64,000 nucleotides of DNA, taken from contig NZ_JACXBU010000001.1 in assembly GCF_014700075.1 (NCBI RefSeq), forward strand, positions 496,001 to 560,000, written 5' to 3'. Source of the DNA: Pseudomonas sp. JM0905a. Lineage in GTDB: Bacteria; Pseudomonadota; Gammaproteobacteria; Pseudomonadales; Pseudomonadaceae. Both the position numbers and the translations under genes were made by a program. Positions within the stretch are counted from its first letter, which is position 1. Each line of letters starts with the position of its first letter. The notes under the pieces are model-generated. The model worked only from the letters and a program-made list of their open reading frames with translations. It had not been told where the DNA came from and did no database searches. This document shows, piece after piece, positions 22,443 through 32,094 of the stretch.

Positions 22443-23777
22443 TTACCCGACCTGCTCTTCCGCTGCCTGCCGTCTCTGCACCGCTTGCAGCCGTTCGATC
22501 ACATAGCGCAGGTGCACATGCAGGTCGTACAACTCGTTGGAGTAGGACAGCGGCACTTCCACCTTGGCCAGGCGTCGCTCCAGTGTCTCCAGTTCGTCGA
22601 TCTGGGCGGCGAGCTGTTCCGGCGGCGTGCTGGAGTCCAGCTTGCGGTCGATCTCGCGCAGGTACTTGTACCAGCGGTAGATGCGTGCGCGGATGCGCCA
22701 GCGGTAGATCGGGCCGACGGCCTTGGACAGCGGGATCATGATCACGATCAGCGGGATCAGCAGGATGATGTAGCGGTCGGCCAGGGAGGCGATGCGGAAG
22801 GGCAGGTAGCGCTGCAGGATCGGCAGGCCCTTCTCGTAGTAGTAATCGGCTTCGCTCAGGCTGGCGAGCGTCTGTGGCTTGGGGCTGGGGTAGGCGCCGG
22901 GCAGGTCGAGCAGGGTGCCGTTCTTCATCACCTCGCGCGCCGCTTCGAGAATCAGCGGGGTGAGCGAGGGATGGAATTCGTCGTTCGCCACCAGGGTGGC
23001 CACCGGCGCCAGGGTGCGGATGTCCCGCGAGGGGCTGTTGCTGGCCAGGTTGAGCACGCCTTCGCCGACGTCCAGCTTGGTCAGGTAGGGCAGGCGTGCG
23101 CGGTAGGCGGCGCTGCGGCGCAGGCTCACCAGGTCCAGCTCGGGGCTGGCCGCCAGGCGCTGCACCACGGCGCTTTCCGCCGGACCGAGGAAGAAGCCGG
23201 CGTCCAGTTCACCGCTCAGCAGGGCGCTGGCCGCCGGGCTGCCGCTGATGGCCTGCCACTGCTGCGGGTAGCGCTCAGGGCTGATCTGGTTGGCGGCGAG
23301 AATTGCGTCGCTGACCGAGCGTGTGCCGCTGTTCGCGGCGCCGATGGCGACACGCATTTGCAGCAGGTCGGCCATGCTGTCGATCTCCAGCTCCTTGCGT
23401 TTGAACAGCCAGAGCGGCTCCTGGTACATCACGCCAAGACCGTGCAGGTGCTCGCGCTCCTGCGCGCTCAGGGTCAGCTCCTGGCCGCTCTGCACCAGGG
23501 CGATCTCCACCTCGCCGCTCTGCAGTTTGGCCAGGTTGTCCAGCGAGCCGCTGCTGCGCACCAGCTCCAGCTCGAACCCCTGCTTGGCCAGTTCCTCCTT
23601 GAGCTTCTCGCCAAAGGCGTTGTAGCCGCCCGACGGACCGCCGGTGGCCAGCCGCACGTGCATGGGCGGCGGCGGGGCGACGAAGTAGAAGAGGGCGCCC
23701 ACCAGCGCCGCCATCACCGGGATCAACCAGAGGTTGGCCAGGATCATGATCTTGAGGTCGCGAAAGATGCGTTGCAT
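22443..23777 (-). CDS. TAXI-family solute-binding protein with membrane anchors
   Basis: A 444-residue protein. An N-terminal transmembrane helix (about 10-32) is followed by a periplasmic TAXI-type TRAP solute-binding domain (about 35-320: VRLATGGPSGGYNAFGEKL, VEIALVQSGQE, VAIGAANSGTRSVSDAIL), then a second helix (about 340-362) and a basic, coiled-coil cytoplasmic tail. TAXI proteins normally deliver substrate to a DctQM permease, but no permease gene is adjacent. The double anchoring suggests a sensor or a membrane-bound receptor. The start is the ATG at 23777; the frame stays open far upstream only because sbcD lies on the other strand. Confidence 0.82.
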   Translation of the reverse strand: MQRIFRDLKIMILANLWLIPVMAALVGALFYFVAPPPPMHVRLATGGPSGGYNAFGEKLKEELAKQGFELELVRSSGSLDNLAKLQSGEVEIALVQSGQELTLSAQEREHLHGLGVMYQEPLWLFKRKELEIDSMADLLQMRVAIGAANSGTRSVSDAILAANQISPERYPQQWQAISGSPAASALLSGELDAGFFLGPAESAVVQRLAASPELDLVSLRRSAAYRARLPYLTKLDVGEGVLNLASNSPSRDIRTLAPVATLVANDEFHPSLTPLILEAAREVMKNGTLLDLPGAYPSPKPQTLASLSEADYYYEKGLPILQRYLPFRIASLADRYIILLIPLIVIMIPLSKAVGPIYRWRIRARIYRWYKYLREIDRKLDSSTPPEQLAAQIDELETLERRLAKVEVPLSYSNELYDLHVHLRYVIERLQAVQRRQAAEEQVG

Positions 23778-23888
23778 GTCAGTCCTTGTCTGCAGCGAAT
23801 GCTGGGAAGGATAGCGGCTCGGCGGTTGCCAGGCTGCCAAGGAAATGACAGGGTTGCCGGCATTTCCGTTCCGCCACAGTGATCCACG

Positions 23889-25109
23889 ATGCGCATCCTC
23901 CACACCTCCGACTGGCACCTGGGCCAGCACTTCATGGGCAAGACCCGCCAGGCCGAGCACCAGGCCTTCTGCCGCTGGCTGATCGAACAGGTGCGCGAGC
24001 GCCAGGTGGACGCGGTGCTGATCGCCGGTGATGTCTTCGATACCGGCGCGCCGCCCAGCTACGCCCGCGAGCAGTACAACCAGTTCATCGTCGAACTGCG
24101 CGACGCCGGCGCCAGCCTGGTGGTGCTCGGCGGCAACCATGATTCGGTGGCCATGCTCGGCGAAAGCCGCACCCTGCTGGCGCAGCTGGACACCCGCGTA
24201 GTGCCGGCAGTGGGTGCCGAGCTCGACGAGCAGGTGCTGGTGCTGAAACGCCGTTCCGGCGCGCCGGGTGCGATCCTCTGCGCTATTCCCTTCATCCGTC
24301 CGCGCGATGTGCTGCAAAGCCAGGCCGGGCAGAGTGCGGCGGACAAGCAGCTGTCCCTGCAGCAGGCGATCCAGGATCACTACCAGCAGCTCTTCGTCCT
24401 GGCCGAGCAGCGTCGCGTCGAATTGGGCGGGGGCCTGCCCATCGTCGCCACCGGTCATCTGACCACGGTGGGCGCCAGCGCCAGTGAGTCGGTGCGGGAG
24501 ATCTACGTCGGTGCCCTGGAGGCCTTCCCCACCAGCGCCTTCCCGGCGGCGGACTACATCGCCCTCGGACATATCCACAGGCCGCAGAAGGTCGGTGGCC
24601 TGGAACACATCCGCTACTGCGGCTCGCCCATTCCGCTGTCTTTCGACGAGGCGCGGCAGCAGAAGGAGGTGCTGCTGGTGGAACTGGACAGCATCGGCCT
24701 GCACAAGGTGGAAGCGCTGCCGGTGCCGCGTTTCCAGGCCCTGCATTCTTTGCGCGGCGCCCTGGCGGACCTGCCTGCGCAACTGGCCGAGGTGGCCCGC
24801 GAGGGGGCGCCGGAGCGCCCGGTGTGGCTGGAAGTGCTGGTCAGTGCCGACGATTACCTCAGCGACCTGCAGGCACGCCTGGCGTCCCTCTGCGAAGGCC
24901 TGCCGGTGGAGGTGCTGCGCATCCGCCGCGAGCGCGGCAATGCCCAGCCGGGTCTTGTGCGCGCGGGACGGGAGACCCTCGATGAACTGAACCCGGAGGA
25001 GGTCTTCGACAAGCGCCTGGAGAGCGAGGAGCTGGACGACGCCCTGCGCGGCAACCTGCTGGGGCTGCACCGTGAAGTGGTGGCCGGGCTGCGGGAGGAA
25101 CAGGCATGA
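23889..25109 (+). CDS. sbcD: Exonuclease subunit SbcD (Mre11-like)
   Basis: A 406-residue nuclease subunit of the SbcCD complex, which cleaves hairpins and processes DNA ends with Mn2+-dependent 3'-5' exonuclease and endonuclease activity. Calcineurin-type metal motifs are intact: Asp8 and His10 in SDWHLGQ, Asp48 in IAGDVFD, Asn83-His84-Asp85 in GGNHDS, and GHIH further on. The C-terminal SbcD domain is present. Its stop overlaps the start of sbcC by ATGA, so the two subunits are coupled. No strong Shine-Dalgarno precedes the ATG. It diverges from the TAXI-type gene. Confidence 0.95.
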   Translation: MRILHTSDWHLGQHFMGKTRQAEHQAFCRWLIEQVRERQVDAVLIAGDVFDTGAPPSYAREQYNQFIVELRDAGASLVVLGGNHDSVAMLGESRTLLAQLDTRVVPAVGAELDEQVLVLKRRSGAPGAILCAIPFIRPRDVLQSQAGQSAADKQLSLQQAIQDHYQQLFVLAEQRRVELGGGLPIVATGHLTTVGASASESVREIYVGALEAFPTSAFPAADYIALGHIHRPQKVGGLEHIRYCGSPIPLSFDEARQQKEVLLVELDSIGLHKVEALPVPRFQALHSLRGALADLPAQLAEVAREGAPERPVWLEVLVSADDYLSDLQARLASLCEGLPVEVLRIRRERGNAQPGLVRAGRETLDELNPEEVFDKRLESEELDDALRGNLLGLHREVVAGLREEQA

Positions 25110-28100
25110 AAATCCTCAGCCTGCGCCTGAAGAACCTCAACTCGCTGAAGGGGGAATGGAAAATCGATTTCACCGGCGAGCCCTTTGCCGGCAACGGTCT
25201 GTTCGCCATCACCGGCCCCACCGGCGCCGGCAAGACCACCCTGCTGGACGCCATCTGCCTGGCGCTTTACCACCGCACCCCGCGCATGGGCACGGTGTCG
25301 GCCAGCATCAACGAGCTGATGACCCGGCACACCGCCGACTGCCTGGCCGAAGTGGAGTTCGAAGTGAAGGGCGTCGCCTATCGCGCCTTCTGGAGCCAGC
25401 GCCGCGCCCGCGACAAGGCCGATGGCGGCCTGCAGCCGCCCAGGGTGGAGCTGGCGCGGGTGCTGGATGGCGAGATCCTCACCGACAAGATCAACGACAA
25501 GCTCAAGCTGACCGAAGGTCTGACCGGTCTCGATTTCGAGCGCTTCACCAAATCGATGTTGCTGGCCCAGGGCGGTTTCGCCGCCTTCCTCGAAGCCAGC
25601 GCCAATCAGCGCGCGGAGTTGCTCGAAGAGCTGACCGGTACCGAAATCTACGGGCGCATTTCCCAGCGCGTGTTCGAGCGGACCCGTGAAGTGAAGGCCG
25701 GGCTGGATCAACTGCGCGCCCGTGCCGAAGGAATGGAACTGCTCAACGAAGAGGCTCGTGCGGCTCTGCAGCAGGAGTCCGAAACCCTCGCGGGCGAAGA
25801 GCAGCGGTTACAGGTCCATCAGGCTGACCTGCAGCGCCAGCGCCAGTGGCGTGACGAGCTGGACAAGGCGCTGGCCCGCCAGAAGGCCGCCGAGCAGCAG
25901 GGCGTCGCTGCCCGCGCCGCGCTGGAACAGGCGCAGCCGCAGCTGGCGCGCCTCGCCGACAGCGAGCCGGCCAGCAAGCTGTTGCCGCTGCACCGCGACT
26001 GGCAGCGGGCTCAGCAGCAGTTGAACCAGGATGAAAGCGAGCTGCGGGTCACCCGCCACGACCTGCAGGGCCTGGCCGAGCGCATCCTCGATCAGCTCTG
26101 GCAGGGTGCGCAGCTGGGCGGTCAGTGGGTGCAGGCCCGACAGAATGCCTTTGGAAGCCTCCAGATCGAGCGAGAAGCCCTGGAGAAGCGTCTGGCCGAA
26201 CAACCCCAGCGGGCACGGCTGGGCGAGCACCTGGGGGCCTGGAAGGCCGAATTCGGCGCCTTGGCCCGACGCGAGGCCGAGCTGGCCGAACTGCGAGGTG
26301 TCCAGGTCGGTCTGACGCGCCAGGCTAGTGAACTGTCGGCTCGCCTCGATCTGGCTCGTACCACCTTGGAAAACGCCCGAACCGAACAGCGACAGGCCCA
26401 GCAGGCGGAGGCCGAAGCACAGGGCCGACTCGATGCCCTGCTGGGTGGGCAGGACGATGCCGCCCTGCGCAGCCAGTGGCAGCAATTGCTGGAGCGTGGA
26501 CGTCAGCTTGAGCGCCTGGAGCAGCTCTCCCAGCAGCGCCGGCAACTGGCCGAGCGCCAGTCGAGGGCCCGCGAGCAGTTGCTGCCCCTGCAGGATGAGC
26601 AGAAGGCCTTGAGCGAACAACGCGATGGCTTGCGCCGTCGTTTCGCCGAGCTCAAGCAACAGATCGCCGACAAGGAAAAACTCCTCGAACAGGAACAGCG
26701 CATCCAGCAGCTGGAGGCTTATCGCGCTGCCCTGCAGCCCGGTGAAGCCTGTCCGCTGTGCGGCTCCCTCGAGCACCCGGCTATCGCCGAATACGAGGCG
26801 CTCAACCTGTCGGCTACCCAGCAGGGCCTGCTGGATTGCAAAGCTGCCCAGGACGAAGTTCGTCAGCAGGGCGAAACCCTGAGCAACCGTCTGGCCACAC
26901 TCGACGCACAGGTCACGCAGCTCAACGAGGTGCTGCAAGGTGGCGAGACGGAACAGCGCGAGTTCGTGGAGCGTTGGCGCGAGTTGTGCCAGGCGCTGGC
27001 GCTGCAATTACCCGACCTGGCCGCCTTGCAGGCCGAGCTGCTGGGCCATACCGAACGGCTGCAGGCGCTGCAGGACCGCTTGTTTCAACTGGACGCGTCC
27101 AAATCCACCTTGGCCTCGGCCCGTGATCTGCGCCTGCAGCGCGACAAGGCACTGCAAGACTGCACCAGCCAGCTTGCGCTGCTGGAAAAGGATCAACAGG
27201 GCCTGCGCCAGCAGGAGCGGGCCACCCTCCAGCGTCTGGAACAGCTGGGCGTCCAGCAGCGCGAGGCTCGCGATCAGTTGGCCGCTGGTCTCGCGCCCCT
27301 GGGCTACAGCCTGCCGGAAGCCGGAGATGCCTGGCTGGCCGAGCGCGAGGCCGAGTGGCTGCAATGGCAACAGGATCAGGCGGCCAGCCAGCGACTGGAC
27401 GTCCAGCTGCGTGACCAGCAGCACGCACTGGAAGCCGCCTGCGAACAGGCCCGTCTGTGGCAGGGGCGCTGGCAGGCGTCCTGTCACACCGGGCAGGCGC
27501 TCCTGGCGCCGGTGAACGATCCCCAAGCGGCGCTTGCCGCTGTGGAAGCCGAGTTGGAGACGGCGCAACAGCGGCTCAACCAACTCAAGGGCACCGAGCG
27601 CAGCCAGGATCAGCGGGTCCAGGAAGCCCGACATCAGCTGCACCTGCAACTGGATGCCTGGCGCCAGGGCTTGGCATCCAGCCCCTTTGCCGACGAGGCG
27701 GACTTCCTGGCCGCATTGCTGGACGATACCGAGCGCGACGCCCTGCTGGCCTTGCATCAGCGCCTGAACCGCGAGCTGGGGGATGCCAACGCCTTGCTGG
27801 CCGATGCCCGGGCCCTGGTGGAGCGCCTGCAGGCAACGCCCCAGAGCGAGCTGGACCGCGAACGGCTGGAGGCGGAATGGCAGTCCCTGACCGAACGGAT
27901 GCGTGGGTTGAGCCAGCGCCAGGGAGAAATCCGTGCCCAGCTTTCCGGCGACGAGCAGCGCCGGCAGAGCCAGCAGGCACTGTTCGCCGAAATCGCTCGC
28001 CAGGAATCCGAGTACGACCTTTGGCAACGCTTCAATGGCCTGGTCGGTTCGGCCGACGGCGCCAAGTACCGCAAGTTCGCCCAGGGCCTGACCCTGGATC

Positions 28101-28534
28101 ACCTGGTGCACCTCGCCAACCTGCAATTGCAACGTCTCCACGGCCGCTACCAACTGGCGCGGCGCCAGGGCGGCGAACTGGAACTGGAAGTAATGGACAC
28201 CTGGCAGGCGGACGTCGTCCGCGACTGCAAGACCTTGTCCGGTGGCGAGAGCTTCCTGGTCAGTCTGGCGCTGGCACTGGCGCTGTCCGATCTGGTCAGC
28301 CACAAGACCAGCATCGATTCGCTGTTCCTGGACGAAGGCTTCGGCACTTTGGATGGCGAGACCCTGGAAGTCGCACTCGACGCCCTGGATGCACTGAACG
28401 CCAGCGGCAAGATGATCGGCGTGATCAGCCATGTGGAGGCCCTGAAAGAGCGCATCCCGGTGCAGCTCAAGGTGCACAAGGGTGTGGGCATGGGGTACAG
28501 CCGGTTGGATGCTTGCTTCGCGGTGGGAGCGTAG
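25106..28534 (+). CDS. sbcC: Exonuclease subunit SbcC (Rad50-like SMC ATPase)
   Basis: A 1142-residue Rad50-type ATPase that partners SbcD. Walker [10 protein letters not shown] is at 37-45. Long Gln/Leu/Arg-rich coiled coils run to about 1000, interrupted by the zinc hook [10 protein letters not shown] at Cys549 and Cys552, which dimerises two complexes. The C-terminal half-ATPase has the signature [19 protein letters not shown] and Walker [13 protein letters not shown]. All catalytic motifs are intact and the length is usual for the family. The low-complexity coiled coil produces long spurious frames on the other strand. Confidence 0.95.
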   Translation: MKILSLRLKNLNSLKGEWKIDFTGEPFAGNGLFAITGPTGAGKTTLLDAICLALYHRTPRMGTVSASINELMTRHTADCLAEVEFEVKGVAYRAFWSQRRARDKADGGLQPPRVELARVLDGEILTDKINDKLKLTEGLTGLDFERFTKSMLLAQGGFAAFLEASANQRAELLEELTGTEIYGRISQRVFERTREVKAGLDQLRARAEGMELLNEEARAALQQESETLAGEEQRLQVHQADLQRQRQWRDELDKALARQKAAEQQGVAARAALEQAQPQLARLADSEPASKLLPLHRDWQRAQQQLNQDESELRVTRHDLQGLAERILDQLWQGAQLGGQWVQARQNAFGSLQIEREALEKRLAEQPQRARLGEHLGAWKAEFGALARREAELAELRGVQVGLTRQASELSARLDLARTTLENARTEQRQAQQAEAEAQGRLDALLGGQDDAALRSQWQQLLERGRQLERLEQLSQQRRQLAERQSRAREQLLPLQDEQKALSEQRDGLRRRFAELKQQIADKEKLLEQEQRIQQLEAYRAALQPGEACPLCGSLEHPAIAEYEALNLSATQQGLLDCKAAQDEVRQQGETLSNRLATLDAQVTQLNEVLQGGETEQREFVERWRELCQALALQLPDLAALQAELLGHTERLQALQDRLFQLDASKSTLASARDLRLQRDKALQDCTSQLALLEKDQQGLRQQERATLQRLEQLGVQQREARDQLAAGLAPLGYSLPEAGDAWLAEREAEWLQWQQDQAASQRLDVQLRDQQHALEAACEQARLWQGRWQASCHTGQALLAPVNDPQAALAAVEAELETAQQRLNQLKGTERSQDQRVQEARHQLHLQLDAWRQGLASSPFADEADFLAALLDDTERDALLALHQRLNRELGDANALLADARALVERLQATPQSELDRERLEAEWQSLTERMRGLSQRQGEIRAQLSGDEQRRQSQQALFAEIARQESEYDLWQRFNGLVGSADGAKYRKFAQGLTLDHLVHLANLQLQRLHGRYQLARRQGGELELEVMDTWQADVVRDCKTLSGGESFLVSLALALALSDLVSHKTSIDSLFLDEGFGTLDGETLEVALDALDALNASGKMIGVISHVEALKERIPVQLKVHKGVGMGYSRLDACFAVGA

Positions 28535-28536
28535 GT

Positions 28537-28559
28537 AGGAGCGAAATTATTTCGCTCCT
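28537..28559. repeat. REP-like hairpin after sbcC
   Basis: AGGAGCGAAA-TTA-TTTCGCTCCT, a 10-bp perfect stem 3 bases after the sbcC stop. It is similar in head sequence (GTAGGAGCGA) to the RAYT-flanking REPs and may also end sbcC transcripts. Confidence 0.6.
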
Positions 28560-28590
28560 GCAAGGAAACGCCAATCCCGGGCGCGAACCC

Positions 28591-28687
28591 TGTGGGGGCG
28601 ATTTCAATCGCCAAGCGAGCCGAAGGTTCGCCAAACAGGCTTCACGGGTCAGCTTCGCTGCCCATAGCGAATGAATTCGCCCCCACA
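28591..28687. repeat. REP doublet (REPIN-like), 97 bp
   Basis: Perfect 11-bp inverted ends TGTGGGGGCGA and TCGCCCCCACA, each heading a small hairpin (GGCGATT-TC-AATCGCC at 28597-28612 and GCGAAT-GA-ATTCGC at 28667-28680). Two inverted REPs separated by a spacer is the arrangement known as a REPIN. It fills most of the 190-base gap between sbcC and rlmF. Confidence 0.7.
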
Positions 28688-28724
28688 GGAAGAGCAGCGA
28701 CATGTGCCCGCGTTGCAGGAGTCG

Positions 28725-29714
28725 TTATGCCCAGCGCTCCTTGCGCCAGGCTTCGCGCTGTGCGGTATCGAGGAAGGTCCAGGCGACGAAGCGGCTCTGC
28801 TTCTGGCCCTGGGCCATTTCCAGTACGCGGATTTCCACGGCGTCGCTGCGCCGCAGTCGGGCTTCCATGCCGGGCAGGTTGCCGCCTTTGGACACCAGGC
28901 TGCTGAACCACAGCACCTGATCCTTGAACTGCACGCTCTCGTCGACCATCCGTTGCAGGAAGCCGGCTTCGCCACCCTCGCACCAGAGTTCAGCGCCCTG
29001 ACCGCCGAAGTTCAGCACCGGTAGCTTGCGCTTGGGGTCGAGCTTGCCGAGGTTCTTCCACTTGCGCTGGCTGCCACGGGTGGCTTCGTCCAGCGAGCTA
29101 TGGAAGGGCGGGTTGCACAGGGTCAGATCGAAGCGCTCGCCCGGTGCGATCAGGCCTTTGAATATGTTCTTCGGCTGGGCCTGCTGGCGCAGGTCAATGG
29201 CGCTTTCCAGCTGGTTGGACTGGACGATGGCGCGGGCTGACCCCAGGGCCGTGCCGTCGATGTCGGCGCCGGTGAAGTGCCAGCCGTACTCGCTATGGCC
29301 GATCAGCGGGTAGATGCAGTTGGCGCCGACGCCGATATCCAGCGCCTGGATGCCCTTGCCAAGTGGAATCTGCCCATCGTTTCCGTCGGCCAGCAGGTCG
29401 GCCAGGCCGTGCAGGTAGTCGGCGCGGCCGGGAATGGGCGGGCAGAGGTAGCCGGCGGGGATGTCCCAGTGACGAATGCCGTAGAACTGCCGCAGCAGCG
29501 CCCGGTTGAAGACCTTGACCGCCTCCGGGTCGGCGAAGTCGATGCTCTCCTTGCCGTAGGGGTTGGTGATGACGAAGCGCGCCAGTTCCGGACTGCCCTG
29601 GATCAGCTTGGGAAAGTCATAGCGGCCTTGGTGGCGGTTGCGCGGGTGCAACTGGCCCTTGGCGGCGGGCGGCTTGGAGGTGGCGGGACGGGGGCGCTTG
29701 GGCGGTTGCGGCAT
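28725..29714 (-). CDS. rlmF: 23S rRNA (adenine-1618-N6)-methyltransferase RlmF
   Basis: A 329-residue SAM-dependent methyltransferase that methylates N6 of A1618 in 23S rRNA. The N-terminal basic Pro/Lys tail leads into [13 protein letters not shown], a family signature. The SAM motif [12 protein letters not shown] is at about 125-136 and the catalytic NPPF at 201-204, as in N6-adenine methylases. Further conserved is [13 protein letters not shown]. The minus-strand gene faces sbcC across the REP region. No neighbour shares its pathway. Confidence 0.93.
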   Translation of the reverse strand: MPQPPKRPRPATSKPPAAKGQLHPRNRHQGRYDFPKLIQGSPELARFVITNPYGKESIDFADPEAVKVFNRALLRQFYGIRHWDIPAGYLCPPIPGRADYLHGLADLLADGNDGQIPLGKGIQALDIGVGANCIYPLIGHSEYGWHFTGADIDGTALGSARAIVQSNQLESAIDLRQQAQPKNIFKGLIAPGERFDLTLCNPPFHSSLDEATRGSQRKWKNLGKLDPKRKLPVLNFGGQGAELWCEGGEAGFLQRMVDESVQFKDQVLWFSSLVSKGGNLPGMEARLRRSDAVEIRVLEMAQGQKQSRFVAWTFLDTAQREAWRKERWA

Positions 29715-29872
29715 GGTGGCGGTGTCGGCAGGAGGAAACGCGGGATTTTCCCACAGCCGACGCGTCCAGTGGGCACTGCGGTGTGCCTGAAGATTGGTCC
29801 GAGCTCGACGAGGCCCAACAATCCCGGCTCGGCTCCGCAGCGGTGCGCTCGCATTCTGGGCGCCACGGCTGG

Positions 29873-31702
29873 TCAGAGCGGGAACACCAACGGCACCAGG
29901 AACACGCTGACGATCATCACCAGGAGGGTGAAGGGCACCCCCACCTTCACGAAGTCACCGAAGCGGTACTGGCCGGGGCCCAGCACCAGGGTGTTCACGG
30001 GGGATGAAATGGGCGTCATGAAAGCCGCCGAGGCTGCCAGGGCGACGATCATCGCGAAGGGGTAGGGCGACATTCCCAATTGCTGGGCGGTGGCGATGGC
30101 CACCGGGGCCATGAGCACGGCGGTGGCCGTATTGGAAATGAACAGGCCGATCAACGCTGTGACGATGAACAGACAGGCAAGCATGGCGTAGGGACCGGCA
30201 TTGCCCAGCAACGCCACCAGACCCTTCACCGCCAGGTCGATGCCGCCGGTCTGTTGCAGGGCCTGGGCGAAGGGCAGCATGCCGACGATCAGGATCAGGG
30301 TCGGCCAGTGGATGGCGCGGTAGGCGCTGTCCAGGTCAATGCAGCGGAACGCCCCCATCAGCAGACAGCCGATCAGCGCGGCCATCACGTTGGGCACCAG
30401 GCCGCTGACCATCAGGAAGATCATCACCGCCAGGCTGAGCAGCGCGTAGGGCGCCTTGCGTGCGGTGGGGGCCACCTCGTCCACTTCGGCGGGCAGGCTC
30501 AGCACCAGGAAATCGCGGCTCTGGCCCTGCAACTGGTGGATGGCCTTCCATTCGCCCGCCACCAGCAGCATGTCGGAGGCCTTCAATTTTTCGTCCACCA
30601 GTACACCGTCCAGCGCTTCTCCATGGCGGCGCAGGCCAACCACATTGAGCTTGTGGCGGGAGCGGAAACCCAGTTCCTGGATGGTCTTGCCCGGCAGCTT
30701 CGATTCCGGCGGCAGCGCCACTTCGGCCAACCCCAGCGAGTGGGCATGCAGGCTGTAGTAGGAGGACGGCAGTGGCAGGGGTTCCAGGCCCAGCTCCTGG
30801 TAGGCGCCGAGCAGGCCGATGGTGGGGCTGGCGAGGTCTACCAGCAGTACGTCGCCGGGTTCCAGCAGGGTATCGCCGGTAGCTATCAGCAGCAGGGTGC
30901 GGAAACGGCGCTGGCGCTCGACGGCGATCACGTTGATGCCGTACTGCTTGCGCAACTCCAGCTCGTTGAGAGCCTGGCGCGCCAGGGGCGAGTCGGCGCG
31001 CACCTTGAGGCGCCGCTCCCGTTCGTTGAGCGCGTAGGCCGTGGCCAGATCGGACAGGGTCAGGCGCGGCACGGAGGCGGCCTCGTCACTGCCCCGGGGC
31101 GTGAGCCAGTGCCGGGTCAGCAGCATGTAGACGACGCCCAGCACCAATACCGCCAGCCCCACCGGGGTCAGGCTGAAAAAGCCGAAACCGTCCAGGCCGG
31201 CGCGGCGCAGTTCGCTGTGCACCACCAGGTTGGGGGCGGTGGCGACCAGGGTGAGCATGCCGCTGATCAGGCCGGCGAAGGCCAGCGGCATCATCAGCCG
31301 CGCCGGGGCGATCTTCAGTCGCGCAGCAACGCCGAGCGCAACCGGAATGAAGATGGCGACCACGCCGGTGGAGCTCATTACCGAGCCCAGGGCTGCGGCG
31401 GCCAGCATCAACAGCACCAGCAGGCGCGTTTCGCTGCTGCCGGCGCGGGCCACCAGCCAGTCACCGAGGCGATAGGCGATGCCGGTACGCACCAGCCCGT
31501 CACCGATGACGAAGAGGGCGGCGATCAGCACCACGCTGGGGTCACTGAAGCCGGCCAGGGTATGACTGATATCGAGAATGCCGGTCAGCGGCAGGGCGAC
31601 GATGACCAGCAGGGCGACCACGTCCATGCGTGGCTTGTTGATTACGAACAGGGTGATGGCGGTAAACAGCAGGGCCAGCACCAAGAGCAATTCGTGGTTC
31701 AA
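29873..31702 (-). CDS. SLC13-type permease with TrkA-C (RCK_C) domains
   Basis: A 609-residue inner-membrane transporter of the DASS/SLC13 superfamily (citrate, sulfate or dicarboxylate/Na+). The first membrane block (about 1-200) contains the [16 protein letters not shown]-like re-entrant SxT motif; a soluble insert (about 205-380) holds two TrkA-C domains ([37 protein letters not shown]); the second block includes [19 protein letters not shown] with the matching SNTA motif. TrkA-C domains bind small ligands and likely gate transport. The substrate is not predictable; sulfate or a tricarboxylate is usual. It is alone on the strand. Confidence 0.9.
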   Translation of the reverse strand: MNHELLLVLALLFTAITLFVINKPRMDVVALLVIVALPLTGILDISHTLAGFSDPSVVLIAALFVIGDGLVRTGIAYRLGDWLVARAGSSETRLLVLLMLAAAALGSVMSSTGVVAIFIPVALGVAARLKIAPARLMMPLAFAGLISGMLTLVATAPNLVVHSELRRAGLDGFGFFSLTPVGLAVLVLGVVYMLLTRHWLTPRGSDEAASVPRLTLSDLATAYALNERERRLKVRADSPLARQALNELELRKQYGINVIAVERQRRFRTLLLIATGDTLLEPGDVLLVDLASPTIGLLGAYQELGLEPLPLPSSYYSLHAHSLGLAEVALPPESKLPGKTIQELGFRSRHKLNVVGLRRHGEALDGVLVDEKLKASDMLLVAGEWKAIHQLQGQSRDFLVLSLPAEVDEVAPTARKAPYALLSLAVMIFLMVSGLVPNVMAALIGCLLMGAFRCIDLDSAYRAIHWPTLILIVGMLPFAQALQQTGGIDLAVKGLVALLGNAGPYAMLACLFIVTALIGLFISNTATAVLMAPVAIATAQQLGMSPYPFAMIVALAASAAFMTPISSPVNTLVLGPGQYRFGDFVKVGVPFTLLVMIVSVFLVPLVFPL

Positions 31703-31743
31703 GCAGTACTCCCGGAGGTTCCTTGGCGGGGAGCGGCAGTCTG

Positions 31744-32040
31744 TCAGGGGTATCCGAGGACAGCCTTGATCTGTTGCAGGTTAGCGGCGATCCAGTGCTT
31801 GTCGATGGCACCCCAGTCGCGGATCACGTAGTGACCGGCGTTGTTGCGCTCGCCGGACTGCTGCTCGAAATGGCAGTCGATATCCAGCTCGCCCAGGGCC
31901 AGCAGGGTGTCCTGCGCGGTACGGCGAGGCATGCCGGTGGCGTCCATGATGGCCGGGACGCTGGTGGCGGTGCCGCTGTCGATCAGCCAGGCGACGTAGA
32001 GACGGCGGTAGAAGCTGGTCTTGGTCTTGCTGGTTTCCAT
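31744..32040 (-). CDS. Small winged-helix-like protein of unknown function
   Basis: A 98-residue cytoplasmic protein I cannot assign to a named function. The middle part TSVPAIMDATGMPRRTAQDTLLALGELDIDCHFE has the spacing of a winged helix-turn-helix (helix, turn at GMPR, recognition helix), followed by a possible beta-wing and a tail containing RDWGAIDKHWIA. This suggests DNA binding. It lies directly downstream of valS on the same strand, but after the valS terminator, and has a purine-rich site (AAGGACAGTCC) before its ATG. The Pseudomonas-wide conservation next to valS is from memory of gene order. Confidence 0.7.
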   Translation of the reverse strand: METSKTKTSFYRRLYVAWLIDSGTATSVPAIMDATGMPRRTAQDTLLALGELDIDCHFEQQSGERNNAGHYVIRDWGAIDKHWIAANLQQIKAVLGYP

Positions 32041-32061
32041 GGACTGTCCTTCAGCAGAAAG

Positions 32062-32089
32062 AACGAGGCCCGCAATTGCGGGCCTCGTT
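32062..32089 (-). terminator. valS terminator
   Basis: Perfect 28-bp palindrome AACGAGGCCCGCAA / TTGCGGGCCTCGTT. On the minus strand it lies just after the valS stop and is followed by CTTTCT. Confidence 0.85.
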
Positions 32090-32094
32090 GGGGG

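Noticed and set aside
23778-25070. Upstream extension of the TAXI-type gene to 875 codons
   Set aside because: The extension lies entirely opposite sbcD, which has intact nuclease motifs; the extra sequence has no domain, and the ATG at 23777 begins a proper anchor helix.
27008-28477. 489-codon frame opposite sbcC
   Set aside because: A shadow of the coiled-coil codons of SbcC; no motif, no ribosome site.
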